Part shown: in pieces, positions 48,481-58,497 of the stretch
How positions within the stretch are numbered: position 1 is the first letter of the stretch
Layout of the letters: each line of letters opens with the position of its first letter
Source of the DNA: Mycobacterium sp. 1100029.7
GTDB taxonomy: Bacteria > Actinomycetota > Actinomycetes > Mycobacteriales > Mycobacteriaceae
NCBI RefSeq assembly: GCF_001665235.1
Contig: NZ_LZSC01000050.1
Location: 62,001 to 126,000 of the forward strand
Direction: 5' to 3'
Length of the DNA: 64,000 nucleotides
Notes under the pieces: generated by a model
What the model was told of the DNA's origin: nothing
The model's database searches: none
Seen by the model: the letters and a program-made list of their open reading frames with translations, nothing else
Position numbers and translations under genes: made by a program

Positions 48481-49181
48481 GCCACCACCCAGACGGCCCG
48501 GGCGGCCGGACTGCCGAGGTCGACGGTCGTCTCGGCGCCGTCGGAGGATTCGATGGCGATCGAGATCATGCCGGCGAACTCCCGTCGGGTCAGCACGCGC
48601 AGCCGCGAGTCGAGGTTGATGCCGACGCTGGAGAAGTACCGCAGCATCTCGGGGTCGGCGTCGGAGATGCGCGCCACCGTGGCGGTCTCGCCGTCGCCGC
48701 AGGCCCACAGCTGGCGAGCGGGCGGGGTGGGCACCTGCCCGTCGGAGGCCGGGATCGGGTCGCCGTGCGGGTCGCGCTGCGGGAAGCCCAGTTTGGCGTC
48801 GATGCGCGACACCAGCCGATCCGACACCGCGTGCTCGAGCACCTCGGCCTCGTCATGCACCTCGTCCCAGCCGTAGCCGAGCTCGTTGACCAGGAAGGTT
48901 TCCAGCAACCGATGCCGACGAACCACCTCCAGCGCGGCCCGTCGGCCCGCTTCGGTCAGCGTCACCGCCCCGTATTTCGCGTGGTCGACCAGACCCTGTT
49001 CGGCGAGTTTGCGGATGGATTCCGACGCGGTGCTGGCCGACACCCCGATGCGGTCGGCCAGCATCTTGGTGCTGACTTTCTGCGGAGTGCCGTCAGGGGA
49101 CCACTCCTGGGCATTCCAGATGACCTTGAGGTAGTCCTGGCCAACCGCGGTGAGACCGCCAGCCTCGTCGTCAGCCCTCAC
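48477..49181 (-). CDS. sirR: SirR/MntR, DtxR-family metal-dependent repressor
   Basis: The 234-residue protein has the DtxR winged helix (VGQDYLKVIWNAQEW...KMLADRIGVSASTASESIRKLAEQGLVDHAKYGAVTLTEAGRR), the metal-binding and dimer domain (VVRRHRLLETFLVNELGYGWDEVHDEAEVLEHAVSDRLV), and a C-terminal FeoA/SH3-like part. Rv2788 is the manganese sensor MntR/SirR. GTG 49181 is chosen because an AGTTTA/TAAACT -10 lies 8 bp upstream; the frame is open much further but would run antisense to ribF and gpsI. Confidence 0.9.
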   Translation of the reverse strand: MRADDEAGGLTAVGQDYLKVIWNAQEWSPDGTPQKVSTKMLADRIGVSASTASESIRKLAEQGLVDHAKYGAVTLTEAGRRAALEVVRRHRLLETFLVNELGYGWDEVHDEAEVLEHAVSDRLVSRIDAKLGFPQRDPHGDPIPASDGQVPTPPARQLWACGDGETATVARISDADPEMLRYFSSVGINLDSRLRVLTRREFAGMISIAIESSDGAETTVDLGSPAARAVWVVA

Positions 49182-49189
49182 AACCGCAA

Positions 49190-49203
49190 AGTTTAGGCAA
49201 ACT
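49190..49203. promoter_or_regulatory. Candidate SirR/MntR operator over the sirR -10
   Basis: AGTTT-AGGC-AAACT has 5-bp inverted arms and holds the TTTAGGC element seen in DtxR/MntR sites. Its first six bases, read on the minus strand, are TAAACT, the predicted -10. This fits autoregulation. Confidence 0.45.
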
Positions 49204-49312
49204 AGGTCTGATCCGGCGTGCTGACCGGCCCGGCCGGTGTCGTCGCCGGCAAAACGCCCACACCGGACCGCGGAATCGGGGTCCCTTCGGCGCGTCGGGC
49301 CACTGTGCACCG

Positions 49313-49318
49313 TAGGCT
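49313..49318 (+). promoter_or_regulatory. -10 element of ribF (leaderless start)
   Basis: TAGGCT ends 7 bases before GTG 49326; no Shine-Dalgarno lies between. Confidence 0.5.
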
Positions 49319-49325
49319 TGCGGGC

Positions 49326-50297
49326 GTGCAGCGGTGGCGCGGCCAAGACGAGATCCCCACTGACTGGGGCAGATGTGTATTGACCATCGGGGTGTTCGAC
49401 GGCGTACACCGCGGTCATGCCGAATTGATCAGTCGTGCGGTGAAATCCGGGCGGGAACGCAATGTGCCGGCCGTGTTGATGACGTTCGATCCGCACCCGA
49501 TGGAAGTGGTCTACCCGGGCAGTCATCCCGCGCAGCTGACCACGTTGACCCGTCGCGCCGAGCTCGTCGAGGAGCTCGGGGTCGATGTCTTTCTGGTGAT
49601 GCCGTTCACCACCGATTTCATGAAGCTCACCCCGGAGCGGTACGTCCACGAGCTGCTGGTGGAAAACCTGCACGTCGTCGAGGTCGTGGTCGGGGAGAAC
49701 TTCACCTTCGGCAAGAAGGCCACCGGCAATGTCGCCACCCTGCGCAAGGCCGGTGAGCGGTTCGGATTCTCCGTCGAGTCGATGTCGCTGCTCTCCGAGC
49801 ACCACAGCAACGAGACCGTGACGTTCTCGTCCACCTACATCCGCTCCTGCGTGGACGCCGGTGACATGGCGGCGGCCACCGAGGCGCTGGGCCGGCCGCA
49901 CCGCGTCGAAGGCGTCGTGGTCCGCGGCCACGGCCGCGGCGTCGAGCTGGGTTATCCGACCGCCAATGTGGCCCCGCCGATGTATTCGGCCATCCCGGCC
50001 GACGGCGTGTACGCGGCATGGTTCACCGTCCTGGGGCACGGCCCGGCCACCGGCACCGTCGTCCCGGGCGAGCGCTACCAGGCCGCGGTGTCCGTCGGCA
50101 CCAACCCGACCTTTTCCGGGCGCACCCGCACCGTCGAAGCGTTCGTCCTCGACACCACCGCTGACCTGTACGGACAGCACGTCGCCCTGGATTTCGTCGC
50201 CCGCATCCGCGGCCAGCGCAAATTCGACTCGGTGCAGGACCTGGTCGACGAGATCGGCGTCGACACCGAGCGCACCCGCAGCCTGCTCTCGGAGTGA
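49326..50297 (+). CDS. ribF: RibF, bifunctional riboflavin kinase / FAD synthetase
   Basis: The 323-residue enzyme makes FMN and FAD. The N-terminal nucleotidyltransferase has LTIGVFDGVHRGHAELI and TFDPHP; FSSTYIRSCV follows. The C-terminal kinase has GRGVELGYPTANV and FVARIRGQRKFDS. The GTG at 49326 after TAGGCT is used; the longer upstream frame is not. It is divergent from sirR and precedes rpsO. Confidence 0.95.
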   Translation: MQRWRGQDEIPTDWGRCVLTIGVFDGVHRGHAELISRAVKSGRERNVPAVLMTFDPHPMEVVYPGSHPAQLTTLTRRAELVEELGVDVFLVMPFTTDFMKLTPERYVHELLVENLHVVEVVVGENFTFGKKATGNVATLRKAGERFGFSVESMSLLSEHHSNETVTFSSTYIRSCVDAGDMAAATEALGRPHRVEGVVVRGHGRGVELGYPTANVAPPMYSAIPADGVYAAWFTVLGHGPATGTVVPGERYQAAVSVGTNPTFSGRTRTVEAFVLDTTADLYGQHVALDFVARIRGQRKFDSVQDLVDEIGVDTERTRSLLSE

Positions 50298-50426
50298 GCG
50301 CGGCCCGACGATTCGGGCCGGGCACTGCTCGGCTGCTAAACTCCCCGACGATATCGGCGCGTGCTGCGGTTCGCGGTGGCCGCGCCTCGACACACACCTT
50401 CGCGGACCGATTGATGGAGATATTTC

Positions 50427-50696
50427 GTGGCGCTTACTGCCGAGCAGAAAAAAGAAATTCTTGGCCAATACGGCCTGCACGACACCGACACCGGGTCGCC
50501 GGAGGCGCAGATCGCGCTGTTGACCAAGCGCATCGCCGACCTGACCGAGCACCTCAAGGTGCACAAGCACGACCACCACTCGCGACGCGGTCTGCTGCTG
50601 TTGGTGGGTCGCCGTCGCCGGCTGATCAAGTACATCTCGCAGATCGACGTCGAGCGTTACCGCTCGCTGATCGATCGCCTGGGCCTGCGTCGCTGA
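50427..50696 (+). CDS. rpsO: Ribosomal protein S15
   Basis: The 89-residue protein has the full S15 sequence pattern ([48 protein letters not shown]). It binds 16S rRNA in the central domain. GATGGAGAT lies before GTG 50427. It is 129 bp after ribF and 334 bp before gpsI. Confidence 0.98.
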   Translation: MALTAEQKKEILGQYGLHDTDTGSPEAQIALLTKRIADLTEHLKVHKHDHHSRRGLLLLVGRRRRLIKYISQIDVERYRSLIDRLGLRR

Positions 50697-51030
50697 CGCT
50701 CGCCCCATCTCCACGCCATTCTTTCGGGCCAGTACGCCCGTGTAGAGTGGGAGCGTTCTGGGCCGGTTCGGCCCGAGCAAATGGTGCGGTCCACGCAGAT
50801 CCGCGTGTTCCGTTCCAGCGTGTAGTGCGCACGTCCAAGGGAGCTGCCCGGTCTGTATCGGGCGGTCTTCGGTAGTGGCAGCCGGGCTCTCCGGATCTGG
50901 GGCAGGTCGGCCGCTTCGATCGATGGCCGTAGCCGTATTCAGACTTCTTTCCTCTTCGGGAAGCTCTTCGGGTACTCGCGCGTGACGACGCGAAACAGTT
51001 GAATAACCCAGAGAGGCTGTACGGACACCC
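50697..51030 (+). promoter_or_regulatory. gpsI promoter and long structured leader
   Basis: No gene is seen in these 334 bp. TAGAGT at 50743-50748 is a likely -10, giving a leader of about 275 bases. It has a tight hairpin GGGCCG-GTT-CGGCCC (50760-50774), a possible stem GCCCG...CGGGC near 50848-50868, and a pyrimidine run with TCTTCGGGAAG near 50945. Bacterial pnp leaders are often cut by RNase III for autoregulation; whether that applies here is not shown. Confidence 0.45.
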
Positions 51031-53298
51031 ATGTCTGTAGCTGAAATTGATGAAGGCGTGTTCGAGTCGACCGCCACGATCGACAACGGGACCTTCGGTA
51101 CCCGGACCATTCGTTTCGAGACCGGCCGGCTGGCCTTGCAGGCCGCCGGTGCCGTCGTCGCCTATCTCGACGACGAGAACATGCTGCTGTCGGCGACGAC
51201 GGCCAGCAAGTCCCCCAAGGAACACTTCGACTTCTTCCCGCTGACGGTCGACGTCGAGGAGCGGATGTACGCCGCGGGCCGCATCCCGGGCTCGTTCTTC
51301 CGTCGTGAGGGCCGTCCCTCCACCGATGCGATCCTGACCTGCCGGCTGATCGACCGCCCGCTGCGGCCGTCGTTCGTCTCCGGCTTGCGCAACGAGATCC
51401 AGGTCGTGGTCACGATCCTGAGCCTGGACCCCAACGACCTGTACGACGTGCTGGCGATCAACGCCGCGTCGGCCTCCACCCAGATCAGCGGGCTGCCGTT
51501 CTCCGGCCCCATCGGCGGCGTGCGCGTCGCGCTGATCGACGGCACCTGGGTCGCGTTCCCCACCGTGGAACAGCTCGAGCGCGCCGTGTTCGACATGGTC
51601 GTGGCCGGCCGCATAGTCGGCGGTGACGACGACAAAGACGTCGCGATCATGATGGTCGAGGCCGAGGCGACCGAACAGGTCATCGAGCTGGTCGAAGGCG
51701 GCGCTCAGGCACCGACGGAAACCGTTGTGGCCGAAGGCCTGGAGGCCGCCAAGCCGTTCATCGCCGCGCTGTGTACCGCGCAGCAGGAGCTGGCCGACGC
51801 GGCCGCCAAGCCGGTCGGTGAGTTCCCGACGTTCCCGGACTACCAGGAAGACGTCTACTACGCGGTCGCCTCGGTGGCCACCGACGAGCTGGCCAAGGCG
51901 CTGACGATCGGCGGCAAGGCCGAGCGCGACGCCCGCACCGACGAGCTCAAGGGCGAGGTGCTGGCCCGGCTGGCCGACACCTACGAGGGTCGTGAGAAGG
52001 AGGTCAGCGCCGCGTTCCGCTCGCTGACCAAGAAGCTGGTGCGCCAGCGCATTCTGACCGACCACTTCCGGATCGACGGCCGCGGCATCACCGACATCCG
52101 CGCCCTGTCGGCCGAGGTCGCCGTGGTGCCGCGGGCGCACGGCAGCGCGCTGTTCGAGCGCGGCGAGACCCAGATCCTGGGTGTCACCACGCTGGACATG
52201 GTCAAGATGGCTCAGCAGATCGACTCGCTGGGGCCGGAGACGTCCAAGCGCTACATGCATCACTACAACTTCCCGCCGTTCTCCACCGGCGAGACCGGCC
52301 GCGTCGGTTCGCCCAAGCGGCGCGAGATCGGCCACGGCGCGCTCGCCGAGCGGGCCCTGATTCCGGTGCTGCCCAGCGTCGAGGAGTTCCCCTACGCCAT
52401 CCGCCAGGTGTCGGAAGCGTTGGGCTCCAACGGTTCCACGTCGATGGGGTCGGTCTGTGCGTCCACGTTGGCGCTGCTGAATGCCGGTGTGCCGCTGAAG
52501 GCGCCGGTCGCCGGTATCGCGATGGGCCTGGTCTCCGACGACGTCGAGGTGGACGGCAAGACCGAGCGCCGCTTCGTCACCCTGACCGACATCCTGGGCG
52601 CCGAGGACGCGTTCGGCGACATGGACTTCAAGTGCGCCGGTACCAAGGACTACGTCACCGCGCTGCAGCTGGACACCAAGCTCGACGGAATCCCGTCGCA
52701 GGTGCTCGCGGGCGCGCTGGCTCAGGCCAAGGACGCGCGCCTGACCATCCTCGAGGTGATGGCCGAGGCCATTGACGCACCCGACGAGATGAGCCCGTAC
52801 GCGCCGCGCGTGACCACCATCAAGGTTCCGGTCGACAAGATCGGTGAGGTCATCGGGCCCAAGGGCAAGGTCATCAACGCGATCACCGAAGAGACCGGCG
52901 CACAGATCTCGATCGAGGACGATGGCACGGTGTTCGTCGGCGCCACCGACGGGCCCTCGGCGCAGGCCGCGATCGACCGGATCAACGCGATCGCGAACCC
53001 GCAGTTGCCGACCGTCGGCGAGCGGTTCCTCGGAACTGTCGTCAAGACAACGGATTTCGGCGCGTTCGTGTCCCTGCTGCCCGGCCGTGACGGCTTGGTG
53101 CACATCTCCAAGCTCGGTAAGGGCAAGCGCATCGCCAAGGTCGAAGACGTGGTGAACGTCGGCGACAAGCTGCGTGTGGAGATCGCCGACATCGACAAGC
53201 GGGGCAAGATCTCGCTGGTTCTCGTCGAAGAAGAGGGCGCCGCACCTGCCGATGCTCCTCAGGAGACCGCGCCGGCCGATGCCGCCAGCTCTGTCTAG
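51031..53298 (+). CDS. gpsI: Polynucleotide phosphorylase (GpsI/PNPase)
   Basis: The 755-residue enzyme degrades RNA 3' to 5' with phosphate. It has two RNase PH domains ([23 protein letters not shown], and [23 protein letters not shown]), an alpha-helical linker, KH ([26 protein letters not shown]) and S1 ([28 protein letters not shown]). It matches Rv2783c. pepR starts inside its last codons. Confidence 0.97.
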   Translation: MSVAEIDEGVFESTATIDNGTFGTRTIRFETGRLALQAAGAVVAYLDDENMLLSATTASKSPKEHFDFFPLTVDVEERMYAAGRIPGSFFRREGRPSTDAILTCRLIDRPLRPSFVSGLRNEIQVVVTILSLDPNDLYDVLAINAASASTQISGLPFSGPIGGVRVALIDGTWVAFPTVEQLERAVFDMVVAGRIVGGDDDKDVAIMMVEAEATEQVIELVEGGAQAPTETVVAEGLEAAKPFIAALCTAQQELADAAAKPVGEFPTFPDYQEDVYYAVASVATDELAKALTIGGKAERDARTDELKGEVLARLADTYEGREKEVSAAFRSLTKKLVRQRILTDHFRIDGRGITDIRALSAEVAVVPRAHGSALFERGETQILGVTTLDMVKMAQQIDSLGPETSKRYMHHYNFPPFSTGETGRVGSPKRREIGHGALAERALIPVLPSVEEFPYAIRQVSEALGSNGSTSMGSVCASTLALLNAGVPLKAPVAGIAMGLVSDDVEVDGKTERRFVTLTDILGAEDAFGDMDFKCAGTKDYVTALQLDTKLDGIPSQVLAGALAQAKDARLTILEVMAEAIDAPDEMSPYAPRVTTIKVPVDKIGEVIGPKGKVINAITEETGAQISIEDDGTVFVGATDGPSAQAAIDRINAIANPQLPTVGERFLGTVVKTTDFGAFVSLLPGRDGLVHISKLGKGKRIAKVEDVVNVGDKLRVEIADIDKRGKISLVLVEEEGAAPADAPQETAPADAASSV

Positions 53299-54676
53299 GG
53301 GGCCAGCAGCTGGCGATACGGCCGGGGCACGCTCCGGTCGGGTAGGGGCCCTGCGGCGCGGCAAGCAGGCCGTCGAGGTTCAGCCTGCGCAGCAGGACAC
53401 GTTGCGCCGCACCACATTGCCGGGCGGTCTGCGGGTGGTCACCGAGTACCTGCCCGCGGTCCGTTCCGCGTCGGTCGGGGTGTGGGTGGGCGTCGGTTCG
53501 CGCGATGAGGGCGCGACCGTTGCCGGTGCCGCCCACTTCCTCGAGCATCTGCTGTTCAAGTCGACACCGACGCGCACCGCGGTGGACATCGCTCAGGCGA
53601 TGGACGCCGTCGGCGGTGAGCTGAACGCGTTCACCGCTAAGGAGCACACCTGCTACTACGCGCATGTGCTCGACACCGACCTGGAGTTGGCCGTCGATCT
53701 GGTGGCCGACGTGGTGCTCAACGGCCGCTGCGCGGTCGAGGACGTCGAGCTGGAACGCGATGTCGTGCTCGAGGAGATCGCGATGCGCGACGACGACCCC
53801 GAAGATGCGCTGGGGGACATGTTCTTGTCGGCGCTGTTCGGCGACCATCCGGTCGGACGTCCGGTGATCGGCACCGCGCAGTCTGTCTCGGCGATGTCGC
53901 GGGCGCAGCTGCACTCCTTCCACATGCGGCGCTACACCCCGGAGCGGATGGTCGTCGCGGTGGCCGGCAACGTCGACCACGACGAGGTGGTGGCGCTGGT
54001 GCGCGAACACTTCGGGTCGCGCCTGGTGCGCGGCCGCCAGCCCATTGCGCCGCGCAAGGGGACCGGACGAGTCAACGGTCAGCCGACACTGTCGGTGGCC
54101 AAACGTGACGCCGAGCAGGCCCACGTGTCGCTGGGCGTGCGGACTCCTGGCCGCGGCTGGGAACATCGCTGGGCGCTGTCGGTGCTCAACACCGCGCTCG
54201 GTGGCGGGCTGAGCTCGCGGCTGTTCCAGGAGGTTCGCGAGCTCCGCGGGCTGGCCTACTCGGTGTACTCGTCGGTCGACATGTTCTCCGACAGTGGTGC
54301 ACTCTCGGTGTATGCCGCGTGTCTGCCCGAGCGGTTCACCGATGTGATGCGGGTGACCAGCCAGGTGCTCGAAGCGGTGGCGCGCGATGGCATCACCGAG
54401 GCGGAATGCCGCATCGCCAAGGGCTCCCTGCGTGGCGGGATCGTGCTGGGGCTGGAAGACTCCAGTTCTCGTATGAGCCGCATCGGTCGTAGCGAGTTGA
54501 ACTATGGCAAACACCAAACAATCGAGCACACTTTGCGCAAGATCGACGCCGTCACCGTCGACCAGGTCAACGCCGTGGCCAGCCAGCTGCTGACCAAGCG
54601 CTACGGTGCCGCCGTCGTCGGACCGTATGCCTCCAAACGATCACTGCCGCAACAACTTCGGGCGATGGTACGGTAG
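53279..54676 (+). CDS. pepR: PepR, M16-family zinc protease
   Basis: The 465-residue protease has the inverted zinc motif HFLEH in [13 protein letters not shown], and [17 protein letters not shown]; the Glu that completes the site is in [14 protein letters not shown]. The second half ([24 protein letters not shown]) is typical. ATG 53279 overlaps the end of gpsI by 20 bases; the N-terminus before [10 protein letters not shown] is longer than in M. tuberculosis and not conserved. Confidence 0.92.
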   Translation: MPPALSRGPAAGDTAGARSGRVGALRRGKQAVEVQPAQQDTLRRTTLPGGLRVVTEYLPAVRSASVGVWVGVGSRDEGATVAGAAHFLEHLLFKSTPTRTAVDIAQAMDAVGGELNAFTAKEHTCYYAHVLDTDLELAVDLVADVVLNGRCAVEDVELERDVVLEEIAMRDDDPEDALGDMFLSALFGDHPVGRPVIGTAQSVSAMSRAQLHSFHMRRYTPERMVVAVAGNVDHDEVVALVREHFGSRLVRGRQPIAPRKGTGRVNGQPTLSVAKRDAEQAHVSLGVRTPGRGWEHRWALSVLNTALGGGLSSRLFQEVRELRGLAYSVYSSVDMFSDSGALSVYAACLPERFTDVMRVTSQVLEAVARDGITEAECRIAKGSLRGGIVLGLEDSSSRMSRIGRSELNYGKHQTIEHTLRKIDAVTVDQVNAVASQLLTKRYGAAVVGPYASKRSLPQQLRAMVR

Positions 54677-54735
54677 CTCAATGTCCGTCTCCTTGCTCGC
54701 GCCGTGCTGGCGCTCGCCGTCGCCGGACTAGCCGG

Positions 54736-55764
54736 ATGGTACTGGGGTTTTGGGACATCGCGGTGCCCATCGTGGGCGCCCCGATGTCGGGCGGACCCGG
54801 CAGCCCGGCGCTGGCGGCGGCGGTGTCCAACGCGGGCGGACTCGGCTTCGTCCCCGCGGGATATCTGAGCGCCGACGAGTTCGCGCAGGACGTTGCGGCG
54901 GCGCGTGCCGCGACCACCGGCCCGCTCGGGGTGAACCTGTTGGTGCCGCAACCCAGCGTCGCCGACTATGTGGCGCTGGACTTCTACGCGGGAGAACTCG
55001 AAGCGGTCGCCGAGCACTATCAAGTCCGGGTGGGCTGGCCCGAATACGGGACCGACGACGACTGGGAACGCAAACTCGAGGCGGTGGCCGACCTCCGTCC
55101 GGAGCTGGTGTCCTTCACCTACGGCGTGCCGTCGCCGGACGTGATCCGGCGACTGGGTGCGCTCGGGTTGTTGGTGATGGTCACGGTGACATCGGTTTAC
55201 GAGGCCGGGATTGCCGTCGCCGCGGGTGCGGACAGCCTGGTGGTCCAGGGGCCGAACGCCGGGGGCAATCGCGCCACCTTTGCACCGGACATGGAACCCG
55301 GACGTGAGTCGCTGCATCAACTGATCGATCGCATTCACCGGGCGCATCGCGACATTCCGATCATCGCCGCCGGGGGCCTGGCCACCGCCGAAGACGTCGC
55401 CGGTGTCCTACGTCGGGGAGCGGTGGCCGCACAGGTCGGGACCGCGCTGTTGCTCAGCGACGAAGCCGGCACCAGCCCGGGACACCGCACCGCGATGAAG
55501 AATCAGCTTTTCGCCAAGACCATTGTCACCCGCGCCTTTTCGGGCCGGTATGCGCGCGGCCTGGAGAATGAATTCATTCGGGTCTTCGACAACATCGCGC
55601 CGCTGGGCTATCCCGAGGTGAATCAGATGACGCTGCCGATCCGGGAAGCGGCGGCCGAGCGCGAAGACCCCAACGGCATGAACCTGTGGGCGGGAACGTC
55701 TTTCCGCAAGGCGCAGCCCGGTCCGGTGGCCGATATCGTCGCCAGCCTCACACCCGACGACTAG
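54736..55764 (+). CDS. Nitronate monooxygenase-like flavoprotein (2-nitropropane dioxygenase family)
   Basis: The 342-residue TIM-barrel FMN protein has [64 protein letters not shown] and [16 protein letters not shown]. It matches Rv2781c. Relatives oxidise nitronates. Its stop shares CTAG with ald. Weak ribosome-binding site; a small relic-like hydrophobic reading frame lies in the 59 bp before it. Confidence 0.88.
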   Translation: MVLGFWDIAVPIVGAPMSGGPGSPALAAAVSNAGGLGFVPAGYLSADEFAQDVAAARAATTGPLGVNLLVPQPSVADYVALDFYAGELEAVAEHYQVRVGWPEYGTDDDWERKLEAVADLRPELVSFTYGVPSPDVIRRLGALGLLVMVTVTSVYEAGIAVAAGADSLVVQGPNAGGNRATFAPDMEPGRESLHQLIDRIHRAHRDIPIIAAGGLATAEDVAGVLRRGAVAAQVGTALLLSDEAGTSPGHRTAMKNQLFAKTIVTRAFSGRYARGLENEFIRVFDNIAPLGYPEVNQMTLPIREAAAEREDPNGMNLWAGTSFRKAQPGPVADIVASLTPDD

Positions 55765-56876
55765 GCCAGTACGCTGGCCGCGTCGGCGACCGGTAGATCC
55801 AGGTCGGCGCCCACCCGCTCGCACAGCAGCGACCCCTGATGTGTCGAAAGACCATGCGCCAATGCGGGATCCGAGCGGCACGCCGCCTGCCAACCCTGGT
55901 CGGCCAGCCGCAGCACGTACGGCATGGTCGCGTTGGTCAGCGCGTAGGTCGAGGTCTTCGGAACCGCGCTGGGCATGTTCGCCACGCAGTAGAACACCGC
56001 GTCGTGCACGTTGAACGTCGGGTCGTCGTGGGTGGTGGGCCGGGAGTCCTCGAAGCAACCGCCCTGATCGATGGAGATGTCGACCAACACCGCTCCCGGT
56101 TTCATCTGCGCGACAAGCGAATTCGTGACCAGCTTCGGCGCCTTGGCGCCCGGCACCAGGACGGCGCCGATCACCAGATCGGCGCGCTTGACCACACCTT
56201 CGAGCTCATAGGCCGACGAGTGGCGGGTCTGGATGCGGCCGGTGAACTCCGCGTCGAGGAGCCGTAGCTTGTCGATGTCGAGGTCGAGCACCCGCACGTT
56301 GGCTCCCATGCCGGCGGCCACCCGCGCCGCGTTGTAACCCGCGGTGCCCGCGCCGATCACCACCACGTCGGCGGGTTTGACGCCGGGCACCCCGCCCATC
56401 AGCACGCCTCGCCCGCCCTGCGTGCGCATCAAGTGGTACGCACCGATCTGGGCGGAGAGCCGGCCGGCGACTTCGCTCATCGGGGCCAGCAGCGGCAGTG
56501 CACCGTTGGCGGTCTGAACCGTCTCGTAGGCGATCGACGTCGTGCCCGCCGTCAACAGCGCACCGGTGCAGGCACGCGACGCGGCCAGGTGCAGATAGGT
56601 GAACAACACCTGATCGGAGCGCAGCAGGCCGTACTCGGCTGGCATCGGCTCCTTGACCTTGAGCAGCAGGTCGGCGTCGCCCCACACCTGCTCGGCCGTG
56701 TTGAGCACCTGGGCGCCCGCCGCCTTGAATTTGATGTCGGTGATCGCCGAGCCTTCTCCGGCGCCCGCCTGGATCAGCACCTCGTGGCCGCGACGGGTCA
56801 GTTCGGCGACGCCCGCCGGGGTGATGGCGACCCTGAATTCGTTGTTCTTGGTCTCGGTGGGGATGCCGACTCGCAT
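55761..56876 (-). CDS. ald: Alanine dehydrogenase
   Basis: The 371-residue enzyme, exactly the length in M. tuberculosis, interconverts L-alanine and pyruvate with NADH and also reduces glyoxylate. It has [69 protein letters not shown] and [21 protein letters not shown]. The gene is intact. It is divergent from aldR, its activator, 68 bp away. Confidence 0.96.
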   Translation of the reverse strand: MRVGIPTETKNNEFRVAITPAGVAELTRRGHEVLIQAGAGEGSAITDIKFKAAGAQVLNTAEQVWGDADLLLKVKEPMPAEYGLLRSDQVLFTYLHLAASRACTGALLTAGTTSIAYETVQTANGALPLLAPMSEVAGRLSAQIGAYHLMRTQGGRGVLMGGVPGVKPADVVVIGAGTAGYNAARVAAGMGANVRVLDLDIDKLRLLDAEFTGRIQTRHSSAYELEGVVKRADLVIGAVLVPGAKAPKLVTNSLVAQMKPGAVLVDISIDQGGCFEDSRPTTHDDPTFNVHDAVFYCVANMPSAVPKTSTYALTNATMPYVLRLADQGWQAACRSDPALAHGLSTHQGSLLCERVGADLDLPVADAASVLA

Positions 56877-56930
56877 GGCTTCAATTGTGAAGAAAGTTCG
56901 GGCAACCGGCAAACAAGCTGATGTTAATTC

Positions 56931-56936
56931 TATAAT
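56931..56936 (+). promoter_or_regulatory. -10 element of aldR (leaderless start)
   Basis: TATAAT, a perfect consensus -10, ends 8 bases before ATG 56945, so the aldR mRNA is likely leaderless. The gap to ald is AT-rich for this genome and probably also holds AldR sites. Confidence 0.6.
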
Positions 56937-56944
56937 TGTGGCTT

Positions 56945-57460
56945 ATGACCGATGGGACAACGGATGTTGTCGGCGGACGGGCGGTGTCGCCGAAGGATGT
57001 TCGGCCTGCCGACCTCGACGAAGTCGACCGCAAAATCCTCAGCCTGCTGCACGCCGACGCACGCATCACCAACAATGCGCTCGCCGAGGCGGTCGGGATC
57101 GCCGCCTCAACCTGTCACGGCCGGGTGCGACGCCTGGTCGATCTCGGCGTCGTCCGGGGCTTCTACACCGACATCGACCCGGTCGCGGTGGGAATGCCGC
57201 TGCAGGCGATGATTTCGGTCAGCCTGCAGTCCAACGCCCGTGGCAAGATCCGCAGCTTCATCCACCAGATCCGGAGCAAGCGTCAGGTCATGGACGTCTA
57301 CTTCCTGGCCGGCGCCGACGATTTCCTGCTGCACGTCGCTGCGCGCGACACCGAGGATCTGCGTTCGTTCGTGGTCGAAAACCTCAACGCCGACGCGGAC
57401 GTCGCGGGCACCCAGACGTCGCTGATATTCGAACATCTGCGCGGCGCCGCGCCCATCTGA
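56945..57460 (+). CDS. aldR: AldR, Lrp/AsnC-family regulator of ald
   Basis: The 171-residue protein has the AsnC helix-turn-helix (LDEVDRKILSLLHADARITNNALAEAVGIAASTCHGRVRRLVDLGVVRGFYTDIDP) and the RAM domain (VMDVYFLAGADDFLLHVAARDTEDLRSFVVENL). Rv2779c binds amino acids and activates ald. Leaderless start at ATG 56945; an upstream in-frame TTG at 56936 lies inside the -10 and is rejected. Confidence 0.93.
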   Translation: MTDGTTDVVGGRAVSPKDVRPADLDEVDRKILSLLHADARITNNALAEAVGIAASTCHGRVRRLVDLGVVRGFYTDIDPVAVGMPLQAMISVSLQSNARGKIRSFIHQIRSKRQVMDVYFLAGADDFLLHVAARDTEDLRSFVVENLNADADVAGTQTSLIFEHLRGAAPI

Positions 57461-57573
57461 CGAAACCCGGTACCGGCGGTTTCGCATATTTAGGCCGCGA
57501 ACCTATACTTGCGTAGCCCGATGTTCACCGATCCACTGTCACGGTCGGGGTAAACGCTGAGGTAGGGGGCCAA

Positions 57574-58494
57574 ATGTTCACCGTCGACGACCAGGCCGTG
57601 GGGCCGCACGTAGGCAGGTCGGGGGCATCGCTCGACCATGAGCGGCTGGTGCTCGAGGCGCGCGATGTCGCATTCGACTGGGCAACCCTGCCGATTCACT
57701 ACGTGCCCGGCGAACCGTTCACGACACACATGCTCGACGTCCTGCACCTGCTGTTGCCCGCGGGCGAGGAGTTCTTCGTCGATGTGTTCAAGAAGGCGCT
57801 GCCGTTGATCAAAGACGACCAGCTGCGCCTGGACGTCCAAGGATTCATCGGCCAAGAGGCGGTGCATTCGCAGGCGCACTCCGGCGTGCTGGACCGATTC
57901 GCGGCGCAGGGGGTCGACGTCACGCCCTACACCGACCAGATCCGTTGGATCTTCGAGAAGCTGTTGGGGTCCAGGCCGCGGTGGAGCCAGCGGCGACAGC
58001 AGCGCTGGCTGCTCGAACAGGTGTCCATCATCTCCGCGGTCGAGCACTACACCGCGATCCTGGGCGAGTGGATTTTGAACACCCCGGCGCACGACGCGAT
58101 CGGCACCGATCCGGTGATGCTGGACATGCTTCGCTGGCATGGCGCCGAGGAGGTGGAACACAAGGCGGTGGCGTTCGACACGATGAAGCATCTGCAGGCC
58201 GGGTATTGGCGGCGGGTACGCGCGCAGCTGGTGGTCTCGCCGGCCATGCTGCTGCTGTGGATCCGCGGTGTGCGTTACCTCTACTCGGTGGATCCGGAAC
58301 TGGCGCCGGGCACCAAGGCACGCTGGCGCGACTACGTCAACGCCGCGCGCCGGGGCTTGCTGCCCGGACCGCTGCGCTTCATCCGCGGCATCGCCGACTA
58401 CTACCGGCCGGGATTCCACCCGTCGCAGTTGGGCGGGGTCGGGTTGGCCGTCGACTATCTCGCCATCTCGCCTGCGGCGCGGGCCTCTCACTGA
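57574..58494 (+). CDS. PF10118 metal-dependent hydrolase-like protein (Rv2777c family)
   Basis: The 306-residue helical protein has ferritin-like metal motifs: AGEEFFVDVF, GQEAVHSQAHSGVLDRF, SAVEHYTAILGEW and HGAEEVEHKAVAFD. These Glu/His pairs suggest a di-iron site. It matches PF10118, and the M. tuberculosis neighbour Rv2777c. It is followed 3 bp later by the hydrolase-SDR fusion and then by the reductase, so the three are an operon. Substrate unknown. Confidence 0.85.
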   Translation: MFTVDDQAVGPHVGRSGASLDHERLVLEARDVAFDWATLPIHYVPGEPFTTHMLDVLHLLLPAGEEFFVDVFKKALPLIKDDQLRLDVQGFIGQEAVHSQAHSGVLDRFAAQGVDVTPYTDQIRWIFEKLLGSRPRWSQRRQQRWLLEQVSIISAVEHYTAILGEWILNTPAHDAIGTDPVMLDMLRWHGAEEVEHKAVAFDTMKHLQAGYWRRVRAQLVVSPAMLLLWIRGVRYLYSVDPELAPGTKARWRDYVNAARRGLLPGPLRFIRGIADYYRPGFHPSQLGGVGLAVDYLAISPAARASH

Positions 58495-58497
58495 GCT

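Noticed and set aside
48477-51110. 877-codon open frame on the minus strand
   Set aside because: Only the first 705 bases (48477-49181) match a family (SirR). The rest runs antisense to ribF, rpsO and gpsI and reads as a low-complexity GC-driven frame.
50626-53364. 912-codon minus-strand frame opposite gpsI
   Set aside because: Its product is a His/Asp/Gly/Arg-rich shadow with no motif; gpsI on the plus strand is unmistakable.
54677-54735. Short ATG frame before the nitronate monooxygenase gene
   Set aside because: Sixteen codons to a stop; a hydrophobic segment continues in another frame but has no recognisable family. Too little to call even a pseudogene.
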